64,000 nt of DNA from Verrucomicrobiaceae bacterium (GCA_027491155.1 JAIXWR010000042.1:310001-374000), one strand, 5' to 3'; positions 17,076 to 26,396 are shown, numbered from the stretch's first letter. The notes: generated by a model not told the origin, from the letters alone. Made by a program: numbers and translations.

Positions 17076-18146
17076 TTAGTCCCGCGTGGGTTCCGGTCCC
17101 GCATGGCGGCGCGGGCGCGGGGCGATGGCCCAGTGCTCGCCCGGGTGGACCATGAAGGGCGCGTGGTGGCGGACGCTGACGTCGAAGGGCGCGCTGCCGG
17201 CGGCTTCGCAGCGCAGCGTGACCTCGAGGTAGGCCCCGCGGAACGAGACCCGGGTGATGATCCCGCCGAGGGTGTCGGGCTTGTCGGGGCGGACCAGTTC
17301 GAGGTCCTCCGGCCGCACCCAGACGCCGAAACCGGCGGCCTCCTCGCGGGCGCCCGGCGGGCCGACGTGGCAGAGGATCCGCGCCCCGCTGGGATGCGGC
17401 AGACTGTGGACGGGGAGGAAATTGCAGGTGCCGAAGAACGAGGCGACGTAGGCGTTGGCCGGCGCGTGGTAGACTTCCGGCGGCGCGCCTTCCTGCTGCA
17501 CGGTGCCCTGTTTGAGGACGACGATGCGGTCGGCGATGGACAGGGCGTCGCCCGTGTCGTGGGTCACGAAGAGGGCGGTGGCGCCGCGCTCCTTGAGGAT
17601 GGCGCGGGTCTCGTCGCGCACCGACTGGCGGAGGCGGGCGTCGAGGCTGCTGAAGGGCTCGTCGAGCAGCAGCACCCGCGGGTTCGGCGCGAGGGCGCGG
17701 GCCAGGGCGATGCGCTGGCGTTCGCCGCCGGAGAGTTCGTGCGGATAGCGGCCGCCGAGCTTGGGCAGGCCGACGAGATCGAGCAGCGGCGCGATCACCG
17801 CGGCCCGCTCGCCGCGCGGCAGGTGGCGCAGGCCGAAGGCGATGTTCTTTTCGACCGTGAGGTGGGGAAAGAGCGCGTGGTGCTGGAAGACCAGGCCGAT
17901 CCCGCGTTGCTCCGGCGGGGTGACGGCGGCGGGCGAGGAAATCACGGTGCCGTCGAGGGTGATGCTGCCCTGGTCCGGGGTTTCGAGCCCGGCGATGAGG
18001 CGCAGCAGGGTCGACTTGCCGCTGCCGCTTTCGCCGACCAGCGCGAGCAGCTTGCCCTCCGGCAGCTCGAACGACACGTCGCGCACCGCGGCCGCGTCGC
18101 CGCGGCGGTAGTGCTTGGTCAGGTTCCGGACGTCGAGGCGGATCAT
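17076..18146 (-). CDS. fbpC: ferric iron ABC transporter, ATP-binding protein
   Basis: Predicted 356 aa. Walker A GESGSGKST at residues 38-46, Q-loop in GLVFQHHALFPHLTVE, signature LSGGERQRIALARAL, Walker B RVLLLDEPFSSLD and switch FVTHDTGDAL. A C-terminal TOBE-like domain follows (about 240-340, with FGVWVRPEDLELV). This matches the CysA/PotA/FbpC group, and adjacent genes fix the substrate class as ferric iron. The start ATG overlaps the permease stop by 4 nt (ATGA). Energises uptake from the cytoplasmic face. Confidence 0.88.
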   Translation of the reverse strand: MIRLDVRNLTKHYRRGDAAAVRDVSFELPEGKLLALVGESGSGKSTLLRLIAGLETPDQGSITLDGTVISSPAAVTPPEQRGIGLVFQHHALFPHLTVEKNIAFGLRHLPRGERAAVIAPLLDLVGLPKLGGRYPHELSGGERQRIALARALAPNPRVLLLDEPFSSLDARLRQSVRDETRAILKERGATALFVTHDTGDALSIADRIVVLKQGTVQQEGAPPEVYHAPANAYVASFFGTCNFLPVHSLPHPSGARILCHVGPPGAREEAAGFGVWVRPEDLELVRPDKPDTLGGIITRVSFRGAYLEVTLRCEAAGSAPFDVSVRHHAPFMVHPGEHWAIAPRPRRHAGPEPTRD

Positions 18147-19741
18147 TTCGAGCGGCGCAGCAGGCGGGTGAGGGGAATCAAGCCGATCAGGCTGACCAGC
18201 ACCATGAAAAGTCCGGGCACCGAGGCCTCCGGGATGCGCGACTCGCCGGTCAGGCGGTAGGTTCGGGTGGCCAGGGTTTCGAAATCGAAAGGTCGCAGGA
18301 CCAGGGTGAGGGTGAGCTCCTTGAAGACATCGATGAACACCAGCGTGGCCCCGCAGGCCAGGGCCGCGCCGATCAGCGGCAGGTCGATCTCGACCAGCGC
18401 GCGCAGCGGTCGTGCGCCGAGCGTGCGGGCGGCCTGGTGGAGGCTGGGGGAGACGGTTTCCAAGCCGGCCGCCGCGGGCTGGATTCCGACGGCGAGGAAG
18501 CGGACGAAGTAGGCGAGCATCAGGCCGAAGGTGGAGGCGCTCAGCGCGAGTCCGCCGAGACCGGGCGTCGCCGCGAGGGAGGAGACCACCGCGCCGATGC
18601 CGACCGCGACCAGCGCGCTGGGGAAGGCGTAGCCGAGCAGGCCGATCCGCTGGGCGAGCAGCAGCGAGCGGCCGTCGAAGGCACGGCGGCCGGAGACCAG
18701 CACCAGCGCGCCGAGCGTGACCAGCACCGCCGCGCCGGCGGCCAGCAGGATCGAGTTGCCGGCGGCGGCGAGGTGGCCGCTCCAGTCGATGCCGTCGAAC
18801 GATTGCCAGGCCCAGCGCGCCATCCGCCAGCCGGGGATCAGGAAGCCGGGCAAGAGCGGCAGCAGGCAGACGAACCACGCGAGCAGGATCCCGGCGGGCC
18901 CGCATTTCCGCCGCACCAGCGGCTGCTCGGCCGGGTCCGGTGCGTATTTCCGGCTGCCGCGCTGCCAGCGTTCCAGGCCGACGAAGAGCAGGGTCATCGC
19001 CATCAGGATCATTGCCAGCCTCATCGCCGCGCCGGGATGTCCCTCGGTCCAGACGCGGAAAATCCCCGGCGTCAAGGGGGTCAGTCCGAAGGCGCTGACC
19101 ACGCCGTAGTCGTTCATCGTCTCCATCGCCACCAGGCTGGCTCCGGCGGCGATCGCCGGCCGGGCCATCGGCACGGCGATCGAAAGAAAGGTGCGCACCG
19201 GTCCCGCACCGAGCATCCGCGCGGCTTCCAGCGAGCCGGCGGCCTCGCGGGCGAACACGGCCCGGCAGCTCAGGAAGACGTAGGGGAAGAGCGTGAAGGC
19301 CAGCACGCCGGTGGCGAAGACCCAGGGCGCGATTTCCTGGACCCGCAGGAAGGCGTCGATGCCGTGGTGCTTGCGGACCCAGACGTAGAAGGGGATCAGG
19401 CCTTCGAGGACATCGACATAGGCCACCGCCGCGACGAAGCCGGGCATGGCGAGCGGCAGCAGCAGCGCCCACTCGAAGATCCGTCGGCCGGGGAAATCGT
19501 GCGCCGAGACCTGCCACGCCGCCGGCACGCCGAGCAACACGGCGAGCCCGGTCACCGCGACGATCAGGATCGCCGAATGGCCGAGGTAGCCGGGCAGCCG
19601 GGAATCGACCAGTTGGTCCCAGGCATCCCCGGCGGGCAGTAGCGCGCGCCAGGCGACGACCGCCACCGGCATGAGCACCAGCAGCGCCGGCAGCCAGATC
19701 AGGGGCAGGGCGAATCGTCGGCTCTGGCTCGCACGGGGCAT
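18143..19741 (-). CDS. fbpB: ferric iron ABC transporter, fused double permease
   Basis: Predicted 532 aa with about twelve membrane helices in two homologous halves, as in FbpB/SfuB. Each half has an EAA loop contacting the ATPase: EAARMLGAGPVRTF near residue 170 and QAARTLGARPLRAL near 440. ATG 19741 is chosen, after the attenuator hairpin; a TTG at 19780 preceded by GGAAG is an alternative. Stop overlaps the ATPase start by 4 nt. Confidence 0.87.
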   Translation of the reverse strand: MPRASQSRRFALPLIWLPALLVLMPVAVVAWRALLPAGDAWDQLVDSRLPGYLGHSAILIVAVTGLAVLLGVPAAWQVSAHDFPGRRIFEWALLLPLAMPGFVAAVAYVDVLEGLIPFYVWVRKHHGIDAFLRVQEIAPWVFATGVLAFTLFPYVFLSCRAVFAREAAGSLEAARMLGAGPVRTFLSIAVPMARPAIAAGASLVAMETMNDYGVVSAFGLTPLTPGIFRVWTEGHPGAAMRLAMILMAMTLLFVGLERWQRGSRKYAPDPAEQPLVRRKCGPAGILLAWFVCLLPLLPGFLIPGWRMARWAWQSFDGIDWSGHLAAAGNSILLAAGAAVLVTLGALVLVSGRRAFDGRSLLLAQRIGLLGYAFPSALVAVGIGAVVSSLAATPGLGGLALSASTFGLMLAYFVRFLAVGIQPAAAGLETVSPSLHQAARTLGARPLRALVEIDLPLIGAALACGATLVFIDVFKELTLTLVLRPFDFETLATRTYRLTGESRIPEASVPGLFMVLVSLIGLIPLTRLLRRSK

Positions 19742-19750
19742 CGGGGCGGA

Positions 19751-19775
19751 TAAAACGGGGCGGATCGGTCCGCCC
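19751..19775 (-). terminator. hairpin between the binding-protein and permease genes (attenuator)
   Basis: A 7-bp stem (GGGCGGA/TCCGCCC, 19758-19775, 4-nt loop) is followed on the minus strand by CGTTTTA. Four T are few for full termination. Partial read-through would give more binding protein than permease, the usual stoichiometry. Confidence 0.5.
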
Positions 19776-19783
19776 GTCAATCG

Positions 19784-20803
19784 CTACTTCCAGCCCGCCG
19801 CGTCGAAGATCCGCACGGCCTTGGCCTGGTCCTCGCCCATTTTCGGGAAGGTCGCGGTGTCGATCTTGAAGTCACCCCAGGCCGTCAGGGTGGGGCTGAG
19901 GCTCAGGTCCATCGAGACCGGGTGCTCGTGGCTGCCGAGGGCCAGCATCTTCTGGACTTCCGGCGAAACGAGGAACTCGAGGTAGGCCTTGGCGTTGTCC
20001 GCGTTCTTCGCGTGCCGGGTCACGCCGGCGGCACTGACGTTGACGTGGGTGCCGCGGTTGTCCTGGTTAGGGAAGACGATGTCCATCTTCTCCGCGGCGG
20101 AGCGCTCGGCGGCATCCGGCGAATTGAGCAGCAGGCCGAAGTAGTAGCTGTTGACGATGCAAACGTCCGCCAGTCCGGCGGCGCAGGCCTTGATCTGGTC
20201 GCGGTCGCCACCCTGCGGCGGGCGGGCGAGGTTCTTTGCCACGCCCTTCGCCCAATCGCCGGCCTTTTCCTCGCCCAGTGCGCTGACCAGCGAGGCGGCG
20301 AGCGATTGGTTGTAGCTGCTGGTCGAGGAGCGGACCAGCACGCGGCCGCGCCATTCCGGCTTGGCGAGGTCCTCGTAATCCTTGATCTCGCCCGGCTTCA
20401 CGCGGTCCTTGGCGGTCAGGATGACCCGGGCGCGGAGGGTGTAGGGATACCACTGGCCGTCCGGGTCGCGCAGGCCGGCGGGCGTCGCCTTTTCGAGGAC
20501 CTCGGACTTCAGCGGCTGCAGCAGCCCTTCGGACTTCGCGCGCTGCATCCGGCCGGCATCGACCGTGACCAGCACGTCCGCCGGGCTGTTCGCGCCCTCG
20601 GATTTCAGGCGCTCGATGAGTTGGTCGGCTTCGGCATTCACCACCTTGACCTCGATGCCGGTCTTCTTCTTGAACAGCTCGTTGACCTGCTGGTCGATCT
20701 CGTAGTGGCGGTGCGAATACACGTTCAGCACCTCCGCGGCGGACAGGGAAGAAAGGAGAACGGAGGACAGCAGGGCGGTCCAAAGGTTGTTATTGCGATT
20801 CAT
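19784..20803 (-). CDS. fbpA: ferric iron ABC transporter, periplasmic binding protein
   Basis: Predicted 339 aa with signal peptide (about 1-22, ending SSLSAAE). The mature N-terminus VLNVYSHRHYEIDQQV is the FbpA/FutA hallmark. NSYYFG near residue 220 supplies the paired tyrosines that coordinate iron in this family. EWRGRVLVRSSTSSYNQSLAAS forms the anion-binding region in relatives. It delivers Fe(III) to the permease encoded downstream. ATG 20803 is used; ATG 20809 is equally possible, and neither has a clear Shine-Dalgarno. No convincing Fur box was seen upstream. Confidence 0.9.
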   Translation of the reverse strand: MNRNNNLWTALLSSVLLSSLSAAEVLNVYSHRHYEIDQQVNELFKKKTGIEVKVVNAEADQLIERLKSEGANSPADVLVTVDAGRMQRAKSEGLLQPLKSEVLEKATPAGLRDPDGQWYPYTLRARVILTAKDRVKPGEIKDYEDLAKPEWRGRVLVRSSTSSYNQSLAASLVSALGEEKAGDWAKGVAKNLARPPQGGDRDQIKACAAGLADVCIVNSYYFGLLLNSPDAAERSAAEKMDIVFPNQDNRGTHVNVSAAGVTRHAKNADNAKAYLEFLVSPEVQKMLALGSHEHPVSMDLSLSPTLTAWGDFKIDTATFPKMGEDQAKAVRIFDAAGWK

Positions 20804-20875
20804 TCTCATCAGCAGGGAAGGTGACGAGATCGTGACGGCCCGCAAGGGGAAATTTCGCGGGGGGGCTCGGGAGGC

Positions 20876-21943
20876 TTAATAATCCGCCACCGGTGAGTTC
20901 GGCAGGCTGGCCCCGACTTCGGGGACTTTTGCGGCGAGTTCGGCGATCTCCTCGCCGAGCTTGTCCCATTTCGCGGCATCCCACTTGAGCGGGGGCTGGA
21001 GTTTCTTGCGGAAGCGCTTCAGGCGCTTTTCGACGTCGGCCACGAGGAAGGGCGACAGGGCACCGAGCCGCACGGCGGCGTCTTCCGCCCGCTCGGTGCG
21101 ATGGCAGATCATGGCGAGGTCGTTGCCGGCCTCGATCGCGGCGACCACGTCGCGGTTGTCCGGATAGCGGTCGGCGATGGCACCCATGTCGAGGTCGTCG
21201 GTCAGGACGAGGTGCTTGTCGAAGCCGAGCTGCCCGCGGAGGAAACCGGTGATCATCCGCTTGGAAAGCGACGACGGCGCGTCGGGGTCGATGGCGGGAA
21301 ACAGCACGTGGGCGAGCATCACGGCATCGAGCTCCGGCATCAGCGCGGTGTAGGGGATGATGTCCTCCTTCAGCAGGTCGGTGATCGTCGCGTCGCTGGA
21401 GGGCAGGTCGAAGTGAGGATCGGACAGGGCGCGTCCGCAGGCCGGGAAATGCTTGGCGCAGGAGGCGATGCCGCGTTTGCGCATCCAGCGGTTCCACTGG
21501 CCGGCGTGGTCGATGACTTTCTGCGGGTCGCGGCCCCAGCAGCGGCCGCGGAGGGAATTCTGGAGGCCCGGGTGGTGGTCGAGGTCGAGCACCGGGGCGA
21601 AGTTCAGGTTGAAGCCGAGCAGGCGGAGCTGGTCGCCGGCGAGCACGCCGCCGCGGGCGGAAAGCAGCGGGTCGTCCTTGGCGGCGAAGGCGTTGGCCGA
21701 GGGCAGGGAAGGGGCGATGTCCTTGGTGCGGGTGACCCGGCCGCCTTCCTGGTCGATGGCGAGGATGGGCTCGTCGAGGACGAGCGTGCGGAGTTCGTCG
21801 GTGAGCCGCCGCGTCTGCTCCGCGGACACGATGTTCCGGCCGAACAGGATGAAGCCGGCGGGCTGGAGCTTGCGGAACATTTCCGCCTCGTCCGGAGCGA
21901 TCTCCGGACCGCGGACGCCGAGCAGGAGCAGGTGGCCGTTCAT
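20876..21943 (-). CDS. nagZ: glycoside hydrolase family 3, NagZ-like beta-N-acetylhexosaminidase
   Basis: Predicted 355 aa, single-domain and without signal peptide, as in cytoplasmic NagZ. Markers: PAGFILFGRNI, AIDQEGGRVTR, NLNFAPVLDLD, and AKHFPACGRALSDPH (residues 163-177), which aligns with the KHFPGHG...DSH loop holding the Asp-His general acid/base pair (Asp175, His177). VLTDDLDMGAI carries the nucleophile (Asp249 or 250). Changes from consensus (PACG for PGHG, DPH for DSH) are mild but notable. Removes N-acetylglucosamine from peptidoglycan turnover products. Lies 40 nt after the GH43 gene on the same strand. Confidence 0.85.
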   Translation of the reverse strand: MNGHLLLLGVRGPEIAPDEAEMFRKLQPAGFILFGRNIVSAEQTRRLTDELRTLVLDEPILAIDQEGGRVTRTKDIAPSLPSANAFAAKDDPLLSARGGVLAGDQLRLLGFNLNFAPVLDLDHHPGLQNSLRGRCWGRDPQKVIDHAGQWNRWMRKRGIASCAKHFPACGRALSDPHFDLPSSDATITDLLKEDIIPYTALMPELDAVMLAHVLFPAIDPDAPSSLSKRMITGFLRGQLGFDKHLVLTDDLDMGAIADRYPDNRDVVAAIEAGNDLAMICHRTERAEDAAVRLGALSPFLVADVEKRLKRFRKKLQPPLKWDAAKWDKLGEEIAELAAKVPEVGASLPNSPVADY

Positions 21944-21983
21944 GGCGGGATTGTGAAGGTCCGGCGGGCGGAGGAAAGCCGGA

Positions 21984-23570
21984 TCACTCGGCCGCGGCGA
22001 CCTTCAGGCCGCTGAAGCAGGCGTGGGTGTCGACCACCCGCAGCCCGACGCTGCCGCGCGGGTGGGTGGCGTCGCGGGCCGCGAGCACTTCCTTGCCGTC
22101 GACCGTGATCGTGAAGCGGTCGCCGCGGGCGCGGACGCCGAGGAGCAGCGGGCGGGATTTGTCGACCACCACGTCGGCGCGGGCGATCTCCTGCCAGCCC
22201 TTGCCGTCGGTCTTGCCGAAGATCACGCGCCCGGCGTCCGGCAGGATCCCGGCGAAGTAGCCGCGCTGGGCGTCGTAGCCCACGGCGGGCAGGGTGGTGC
22301 GCAGCAGCAGGCCGGCGTCGCGACCGCCCTGGACGAAGCGGATCGTCACCGAGGTGTCGAGGTCCGCGAAGTCGCCGCCGTCGAGCACCAGCTTCTCGCC
22401 GCTGCGGTAGTCGTTCACCGGACGGGCGGGCACGGTGCCGAGGTGGACGCCGTCCTGGCCCGCCGCGAGGAACTGCTGGTGGCCGAAGTACGAGAAAGAT
22501 CGTAGATCGGCGGGATCCTTCAGCGCGAGGGAGAGGGGAAGTTCCGCCGCCGGGATAGTCTCGCCTTTCGGCCGGGGCATCGCCTGTCCCGCCTGGACCG
22601 GCGTGCCGAAGTCGGGGAAGCCGTCCGGCTTGAAGTTCACCGGCTGCAGGAAAACCGCGCGCCGCCAGCCGTCGCGGGCGTCGATCTTGGCGTGGAAGAC
22701 GTGCCAGGTCTCCGAGCCGTCGGGCGAGGGCACGAAGGTGCTGTGGCCGGTGCCGATGGTGCTTCCGGCGGATTGGAAGACCGGCTCCGGGTGCTTCTTC
22801 CACGAGGCGGGATCCAGCGGGTCCGCGCCGGTGAGTTCCAGCAGGCCGAGCTTGTAGGTGTCCTTCCACGACGCGCCGCAGGAGTAGGTGACGAAGGTCC
22901 GTTTGCCGCGCATGAGCACCTGAGGACCTTCGTTCAAGCCGCGCGAGTCCGCGGTTTCCTCGGTGCGTTCCCAGAGGTGGGTGGCGTGGTCGCACAGCAG
23001 CGTGCGCGGCGCGGCGAGCTTCAGCGGGCTGGCCATCGGGGCGATGTAGAGGAACTGCCGGTCGGTGCCGGGCCGGTCCCAGCCGGACCAGAGGGCGTAG
23101 CGCTTGCCGCCGTGTTCCAGCACGGTCATGTCGATGGCCCAGACGTTCGGCGATTTGCCGTCCGTGCCGTCGCCGGTGGCGAAGGGGCCGTGAAGCCGGT
23201 AGGGGCCGAGCGGGTCGCCGCCTTCCGACTCCAGCGCGTAGGCCAGGTGGTTTTCGTTCCGGCCGTCGGAGGCGGCGAAGTAGATGTACCATTTGCCGTC
23301 CAGCCGGTGCATTTCGGGGGCCCAGACTTCCTGCGAGAAGGGTCCGTTCTCCGGTGCCTGCCAGACGACGTGGCGGGTGCCGATCGAGGTCAGCCGGTCC
23401 GAGGTCCAAACGGAGATCCCGCGGTTTCCCTCGGAGAAGCACCAGAGGTAGCGCCCGTCGTGGCGGGTCACCCAGGGGTCGGCGCCTTCGGCCACCGGGT
23501 TGACGAATTCGCCACCCCTCGCGTGCGGAGCAAGGGCGGCGAACAGGCAGGCGGCGAAGAGTGATTTCAT
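21984..23570 (-). CDS. secreted GH43 glycosidase with C-terminal carbohydrate-binding-like domain
   Basis: Predicted 528 aa with signal peptide (1-19). The five-bladed GH43 propeller covers about 22-350, with the three acidic residues visible: Asp31 in AEGADPWVTRHDG, Asp147 in WAIDMTV and Glu214 in GLNEGPQVL. The last ~150 residues form a beta-sandwich of the CBM66/DUF1080 type (DLDTSVTIRFVQGGRDAGLL, then RGDRFTITVDGKEV). GH43 enzymes cleave arabinans, xylans or galactans; the subfamily is not assignable by eye. The ATG at 23570 puts the signal peptide at the N-terminus; the open frame extends 300 bp further upstream with no signal-like sequence. Confidence 0.88.
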   Translation of the reverse strand: MKSLFAACLFAALAPHARGGEFVNPVAEGADPWVTRHDGRYLWCFSEGNRGISVWTSDRLTSIGTRHVVWQAPENGPFSQEVWAPEMHRLDGKWYIYFAASDGRNENHLAYALESEGGDPLGPYRLHGPFATGDGTDGKSPNVWAIDMTVLEHGGKRYALWSGWDRPGTDRQFLYIAPMASPLKLAAPRTLLCDHATHLWERTEETADSRGLNEGPQVLMRGKRTFVTYSCGASWKDTYKLGLLELTGADPLDPASWKKHPEPVFQSAGSTIGTGHSTFVPSPDGSETWHVFHAKIDARDGWRRAVFLQPVNFKPDGFPDFGTPVQAGQAMPRPKGETIPAAELPLSLALKDPADLRSFSYFGHQQFLAAGQDGVHLGTVPARPVNDYRSGEKLVLDGGDFADLDTSVTIRFVQGGRDAGLLLRTTLPAVGYDAQRGYFAGILPDAGRVIFGKTDGKGWQEIARADVVVDKSRPLLLGVRARGDRFTITVDGKEVLAARDATHPRGSVGLRVVDTHACFSGLKVAAAE

Positions 23571-23628
23571 GCCGCCGATCCCAGTCCGCCCGCGGTCCGG
23601 CATCCAGCGGCAACTGCGTCCGCCCGGA

Positions 23629-24939
23629 TCACTGCTGGCGCTGCTGGATCTCGGCGATCCTGGCCTGGAGCCGCTCATGAACGGTGGCAGGCAGGGAATT
23701 GGAGCTGATCCAGTTCGTCGCGGCGTTGAAGTCGCGGCGCAGCCAGCCGTCGAGCATCCGGCCATACATCTGCTCCTGTTCGCGGGGATTGCTGATCTTG
23801 CCGATGTAGTTGGCGGCGATTTCCGGCGCTTCGCCGAAGGAGTGCCAGACGAACTGCTGGTAAACGCGGTCGTTGGCATCGGCCGCGTGGGCGTCGAGGA
23901 AATCCGCGGCCGCTTTCGGGTCTTCCATCGCCATGCTGTTGGCCACGCCGCGCAGGGCGTTGGACCGGATGTCGCCGGACGGGAGCGCCTGGAAGTAGGC
24001 CACGGCGCCGTCCTTGTCGGTTTCCATCCAGGCGGAAATCACGTTGTCCATCGAGCGGTCGGCGGCCTCGCCCGGATTGCGCGCCAGCCAGTCGGCGGTG
24101 CCTGCCGGATCTTTCGCGGCCATCGCTTCGGCGACGCGGGCGATCGCGCCCTGCTTCAGCGCGTCGTCGGCAATGCCCTCCGCCCAGGCTTTCGCGGCGT
24201 CGTTGCCTTGGGCCAGGATGCTCGGGAGCAACACGCTCAGGGCCTCGCCGCGCTCTTCGGAGTAGGGCATGGCGGCCAGGAGTTGCGAGGCGCGGGCGGG
24301 GTCGGTGGAAGCCAGGCCCTGGATGATGCCGATCATCCACGGGTTGCCTTCGCCTTCCTCGGCCTCGTGGTTCTGCTCCGCCCACTGGATCGCGCCCGCC
24401 GGGTCGTAGGTGGCCCAGGTGCTGAGGATGGTGGTGCGCGCGAAGCGGTTGCCGGTGTTGGCCTGGGCATAGGCCAGCGCTTGCAGCGGGTCGGTCTTGC
24501 CCCAGGCGCTGAGCAGCATGGCATACTCGGTCATCCGGGACTCGGTGATGCCCATCGAGCGGAAGGAAGCGACCACGGACTCGAACTCGGAGGGGTCGAT
24601 CGAATTGACGAAATCGAGCCACGCCTTGGTCCGTTCGATCGGATCGGTGGTGCGCATCAGCTCCTCCATTTTGGCGAGGGCCTCGTCGCCGCTGCTGGCT
24701 TTGCCTGCCTTCTCCCGGCTGGCGGCGCGGTCGGCAAGGCGGCGTGCCGGGGAGCTGGCGGAGCCGTCGGCGCTGTCGCCACCCCGCGAAGCGGTCTTGC
24801 CGGAAAGGCTCGTGTCCGCGGCCTTCGCGGCGCCCGCATCCGCGGCGGACGGGGCGGTCATGCGGCCGGCGATGAAGGCTCCGGTGCTGGCGACGACGAT
24901 CGCGCCGGCCAGGGTGAGGTTGCGATTGGAAGGGCTCAT
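23629..24939 (-). CDS. membrane-anchored helical-repeat protein (paralogue 1)
   Basis: Predicted 436 aa. An N-terminal membrane helix (about 8-25) is followed by a Ser/Ala-rich linker to residue ~85. Repeating helical units of about 35-40 residues continue to the end, each built around a DP..A..WA or DPxGTADWLA core (TDPLQALAYA, YDPAGAIQWAEQ, TDPARASQLLA, KDPAGTADWLA, EDPKAAADFLD). HEAT/TPR-like superhelix, probably periplasmic. Families of this kind are common in verrucomicrobial genomes and have no known function. Two more with the same style lie at 36376-39444, the larger in an operon with a sigma factor. Confidence 0.72.
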   Translation of the reverse strand: MSPSNRNLTLAGAIVVASTGAFIAGRMTAPSAADAGAAKAADTSLSGKTASRGGDSADGSASSPARRLADRAASREKAGKASSGDEALAKMEELMRTTDPIERTKAWLDFVNSIDPSEFESVVASFRSMGITESRMTEYAMLLSAWGKTDPLQALAYAQANTGNRFARTTILSTWATYDPAGAIQWAEQNHEAEEGEGNPWMIGIIQGLASTDPARASQLLAAMPYSEERGEALSVLLPSILAQGNDAAKAWAEGIADDALKQGAIARVAEAMAAKDPAGTADWLARNPGEAADRSMDNVISAWMETDKDGAVAYFQALPSGDIRSNALRGVANSMAMEDPKAAADFLDAHAADANDRVYQQFVWHSFGEAPEIAANYIGKISNPREQEQMYGRMLDGWLRRDFNAATNWISSNSLPATVHERLQARIAEIQQRQQ

Positions 24940-25045
24940 GGATGGATTTCGGTGGGAAGCGACGCCGGCGCTCGCATTCGTTCAGACCGGGCGGGATCTA
25001 GTCGTCCGGGCCGGCGGCAATTCAAGCCGTGAATGCGGCTGACCG

Positions 25046-26359
25046 TCAATGCGGCGGGCCGCCCTGCGGGTGGACGATGATCCGCGCCTGGGGATTGTCG
25101 CGGAGGTAAGCGAAGGCCCAGCCCAGCAACACGGCCAGCCGGTTGCGGAAGCCGATCAGGAACGCGATGTGGATGAACAGCCACGCGAACCATGCGGGCA
25201 GGCCTCGCAGCTTCATCCCGCCCGCCTTCACCACGGCGAAGTTCTTGCCGATGATCGCCATGATGCCCTTGTCGAAGTAGCGGAAGCGGGGGCGGAGCTC
25301 GTGCTTGCGGTCGGCGAAGCGGGTGCCTTCGAGGCGCTTCTCCTCTTGCAGCAGCTTCGCCACGTGGCGACCCATCTGGGTGGCGGCGGGGGCGACTCCC
25401 GGGACCGGCTTGTCGTCGGCGTCCTTCATCCGCACCAGATCGCCCGCCACGAAGACATCCGGCAGCCCGGGCAGCGAAAGGTCGCCCTGCGGGGTGATCC
25501 GGCCGCCCCGGTCGGCCAGCGGCACGCCGAGCATCGCGGTCAGCGGCTGGGCCTCGACGCCCGCCGCCCAGATGATGGCACGGGCTTCGAGCAAGGTGCC
25601 GTCGGTGAAATGCAGCGCGCCTTCCCGGACCTCGTCGACCCGCATGCCGGTCCACACCTCCACGCCCAGGCTCTTCAGGCGCTGCCGGGCATACTCGCTC
25701 TGGTCCTCGTCGAAGGCTTCCAGCACCCGGGCCGATCCCTCGATCAGCACGACCCGCAGCTTCGAGGTGTCGATCCGTCGGAAGTTCGTCCGCAGCGAAC
25801 GGTGGACGAGGTCGGCGAAGGCACCGGACAGCTCGACGCCGGTCGGGCCGCCGCCGACGATGGCGATGGTCATCAGGCGCGTCCGCTCCGCCTCGTCGGT
25901 CGCCAGCTCGGCTTTCTCGAGGTTGGAAAGCACCGTGCGGCGGATCGCCTGGGCGTCGGCCAGCGACTTGAGCCCGAGCGTGTGCCGTTCCCATTCCGCC
26001 TTGCCGAAGAACGAGGTCCGCGCACCGGCGGCGAGCAGCAGGTAGTCGAAATCGTAGCGGGTCCCGGACTTGCCGGTGGCGTGCTTGGCGGCGGGGTCGA
26101 TGGCCGTGATTTCGTCCATCAGCACCGTCACGTTGGGCGACCCGGCCAGGATCTGGCGGATCGAGCGCGCGATGTCCGGCGCGGCCAGCGAGGCGGTGGC
26201 GACCTGGTAGAGCAGCGGCTGGAACAGGTGGTGGTTGGTCCGGTCCACCAGGGTCACCTCGAAGCGCGAATCGCCGGACAGGGTGCGCGCGCACTCGAGG
26301 CCCGCGAAGCCTCCGCCGATGATCAGGACGCGGCTCACACCCGGCTTCTTGGCTGTCAT
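25046..26359 (-). CDS. ndh: type II NADH:quinone oxidoreductase
   Basis: Predicted 437 aa. FAD-binding VLIIGGGFAGLECARTL at residues 11-27 and NADH-binding TIAIVGGGPTGVELSGAF near 165-182. HHLFQPLLYQVATASL and VFVAGDLVRMKD are NDH-2 signatures. The C-terminal hydrophobic/amphipathic segment (about 385-420, WFAWLFIHIAFLIGFRNRLA) anchors it to the cytoplasmic membrane. Transfers electrons from NADH to quinone without proton pumping. Monocistronic; its upstream region, shared with the TetR gene, holds a perfect CRP-type palindrome. Confidence 0.93.
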   Translation of the reverse strand: MTAKKPGVSRVLIIGGGFAGLECARTLSGDSRFEVTLVDRTNHHLFQPLLYQVATASLAAPDIARSIRQILAGSPNVTVLMDEITAIDPAAKHATGKSGTRYDFDYLLLAAGARTSFFGKAEWERHTLGLKSLADAQAIRRTVLSNLEKAELATDEAERTRLMTIAIVGGGPTGVELSGAFADLVHRSLRTNFRRIDTSKLRVVLIEGSARVLEAFDEDQSEYARQRLKSLGVEVWTGMRVDEVREGALHFTDGTLLEARAIIWAAGVEAQPLTAMLGVPLADRGGRITPQGDLSLPGLPDVFVAGDLVRMKDADDKPVPGVAPAATQMGRHVAKLLQEEKRLEGTRFADRKHELRPRFRYFDKGIMAIIGKNFAVVKAGGMKLRGLPAWFAWLFIHIAFLIGFRNRLAVLLGWAFAYLRDNPQARIIVHPQGGPPH

Positions 26360-26396
26360 GAAGGCATTCTCGCAGATCGCACCAGGAACTCAACCG

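Noticed and set aside
16999..17079. 26-codon open frame after the DUF4276 gene (starts MSSKKTNFARTG)
   Set aside because: It has no Shine-Dalgarno sequence and runs into the stop of the opposite-strand ATPase gene. It could be a relic or a tiny third gene of the cassette, but nothing supports translation.
23571..23879. Upstream extension of the GH43 frame by about 100 codons
   Set aside because: The extension is Ser/Pro/Arg-rich out-of-frame sequence overlapping the helical-repeat gene; the signal peptide begins at 23570.
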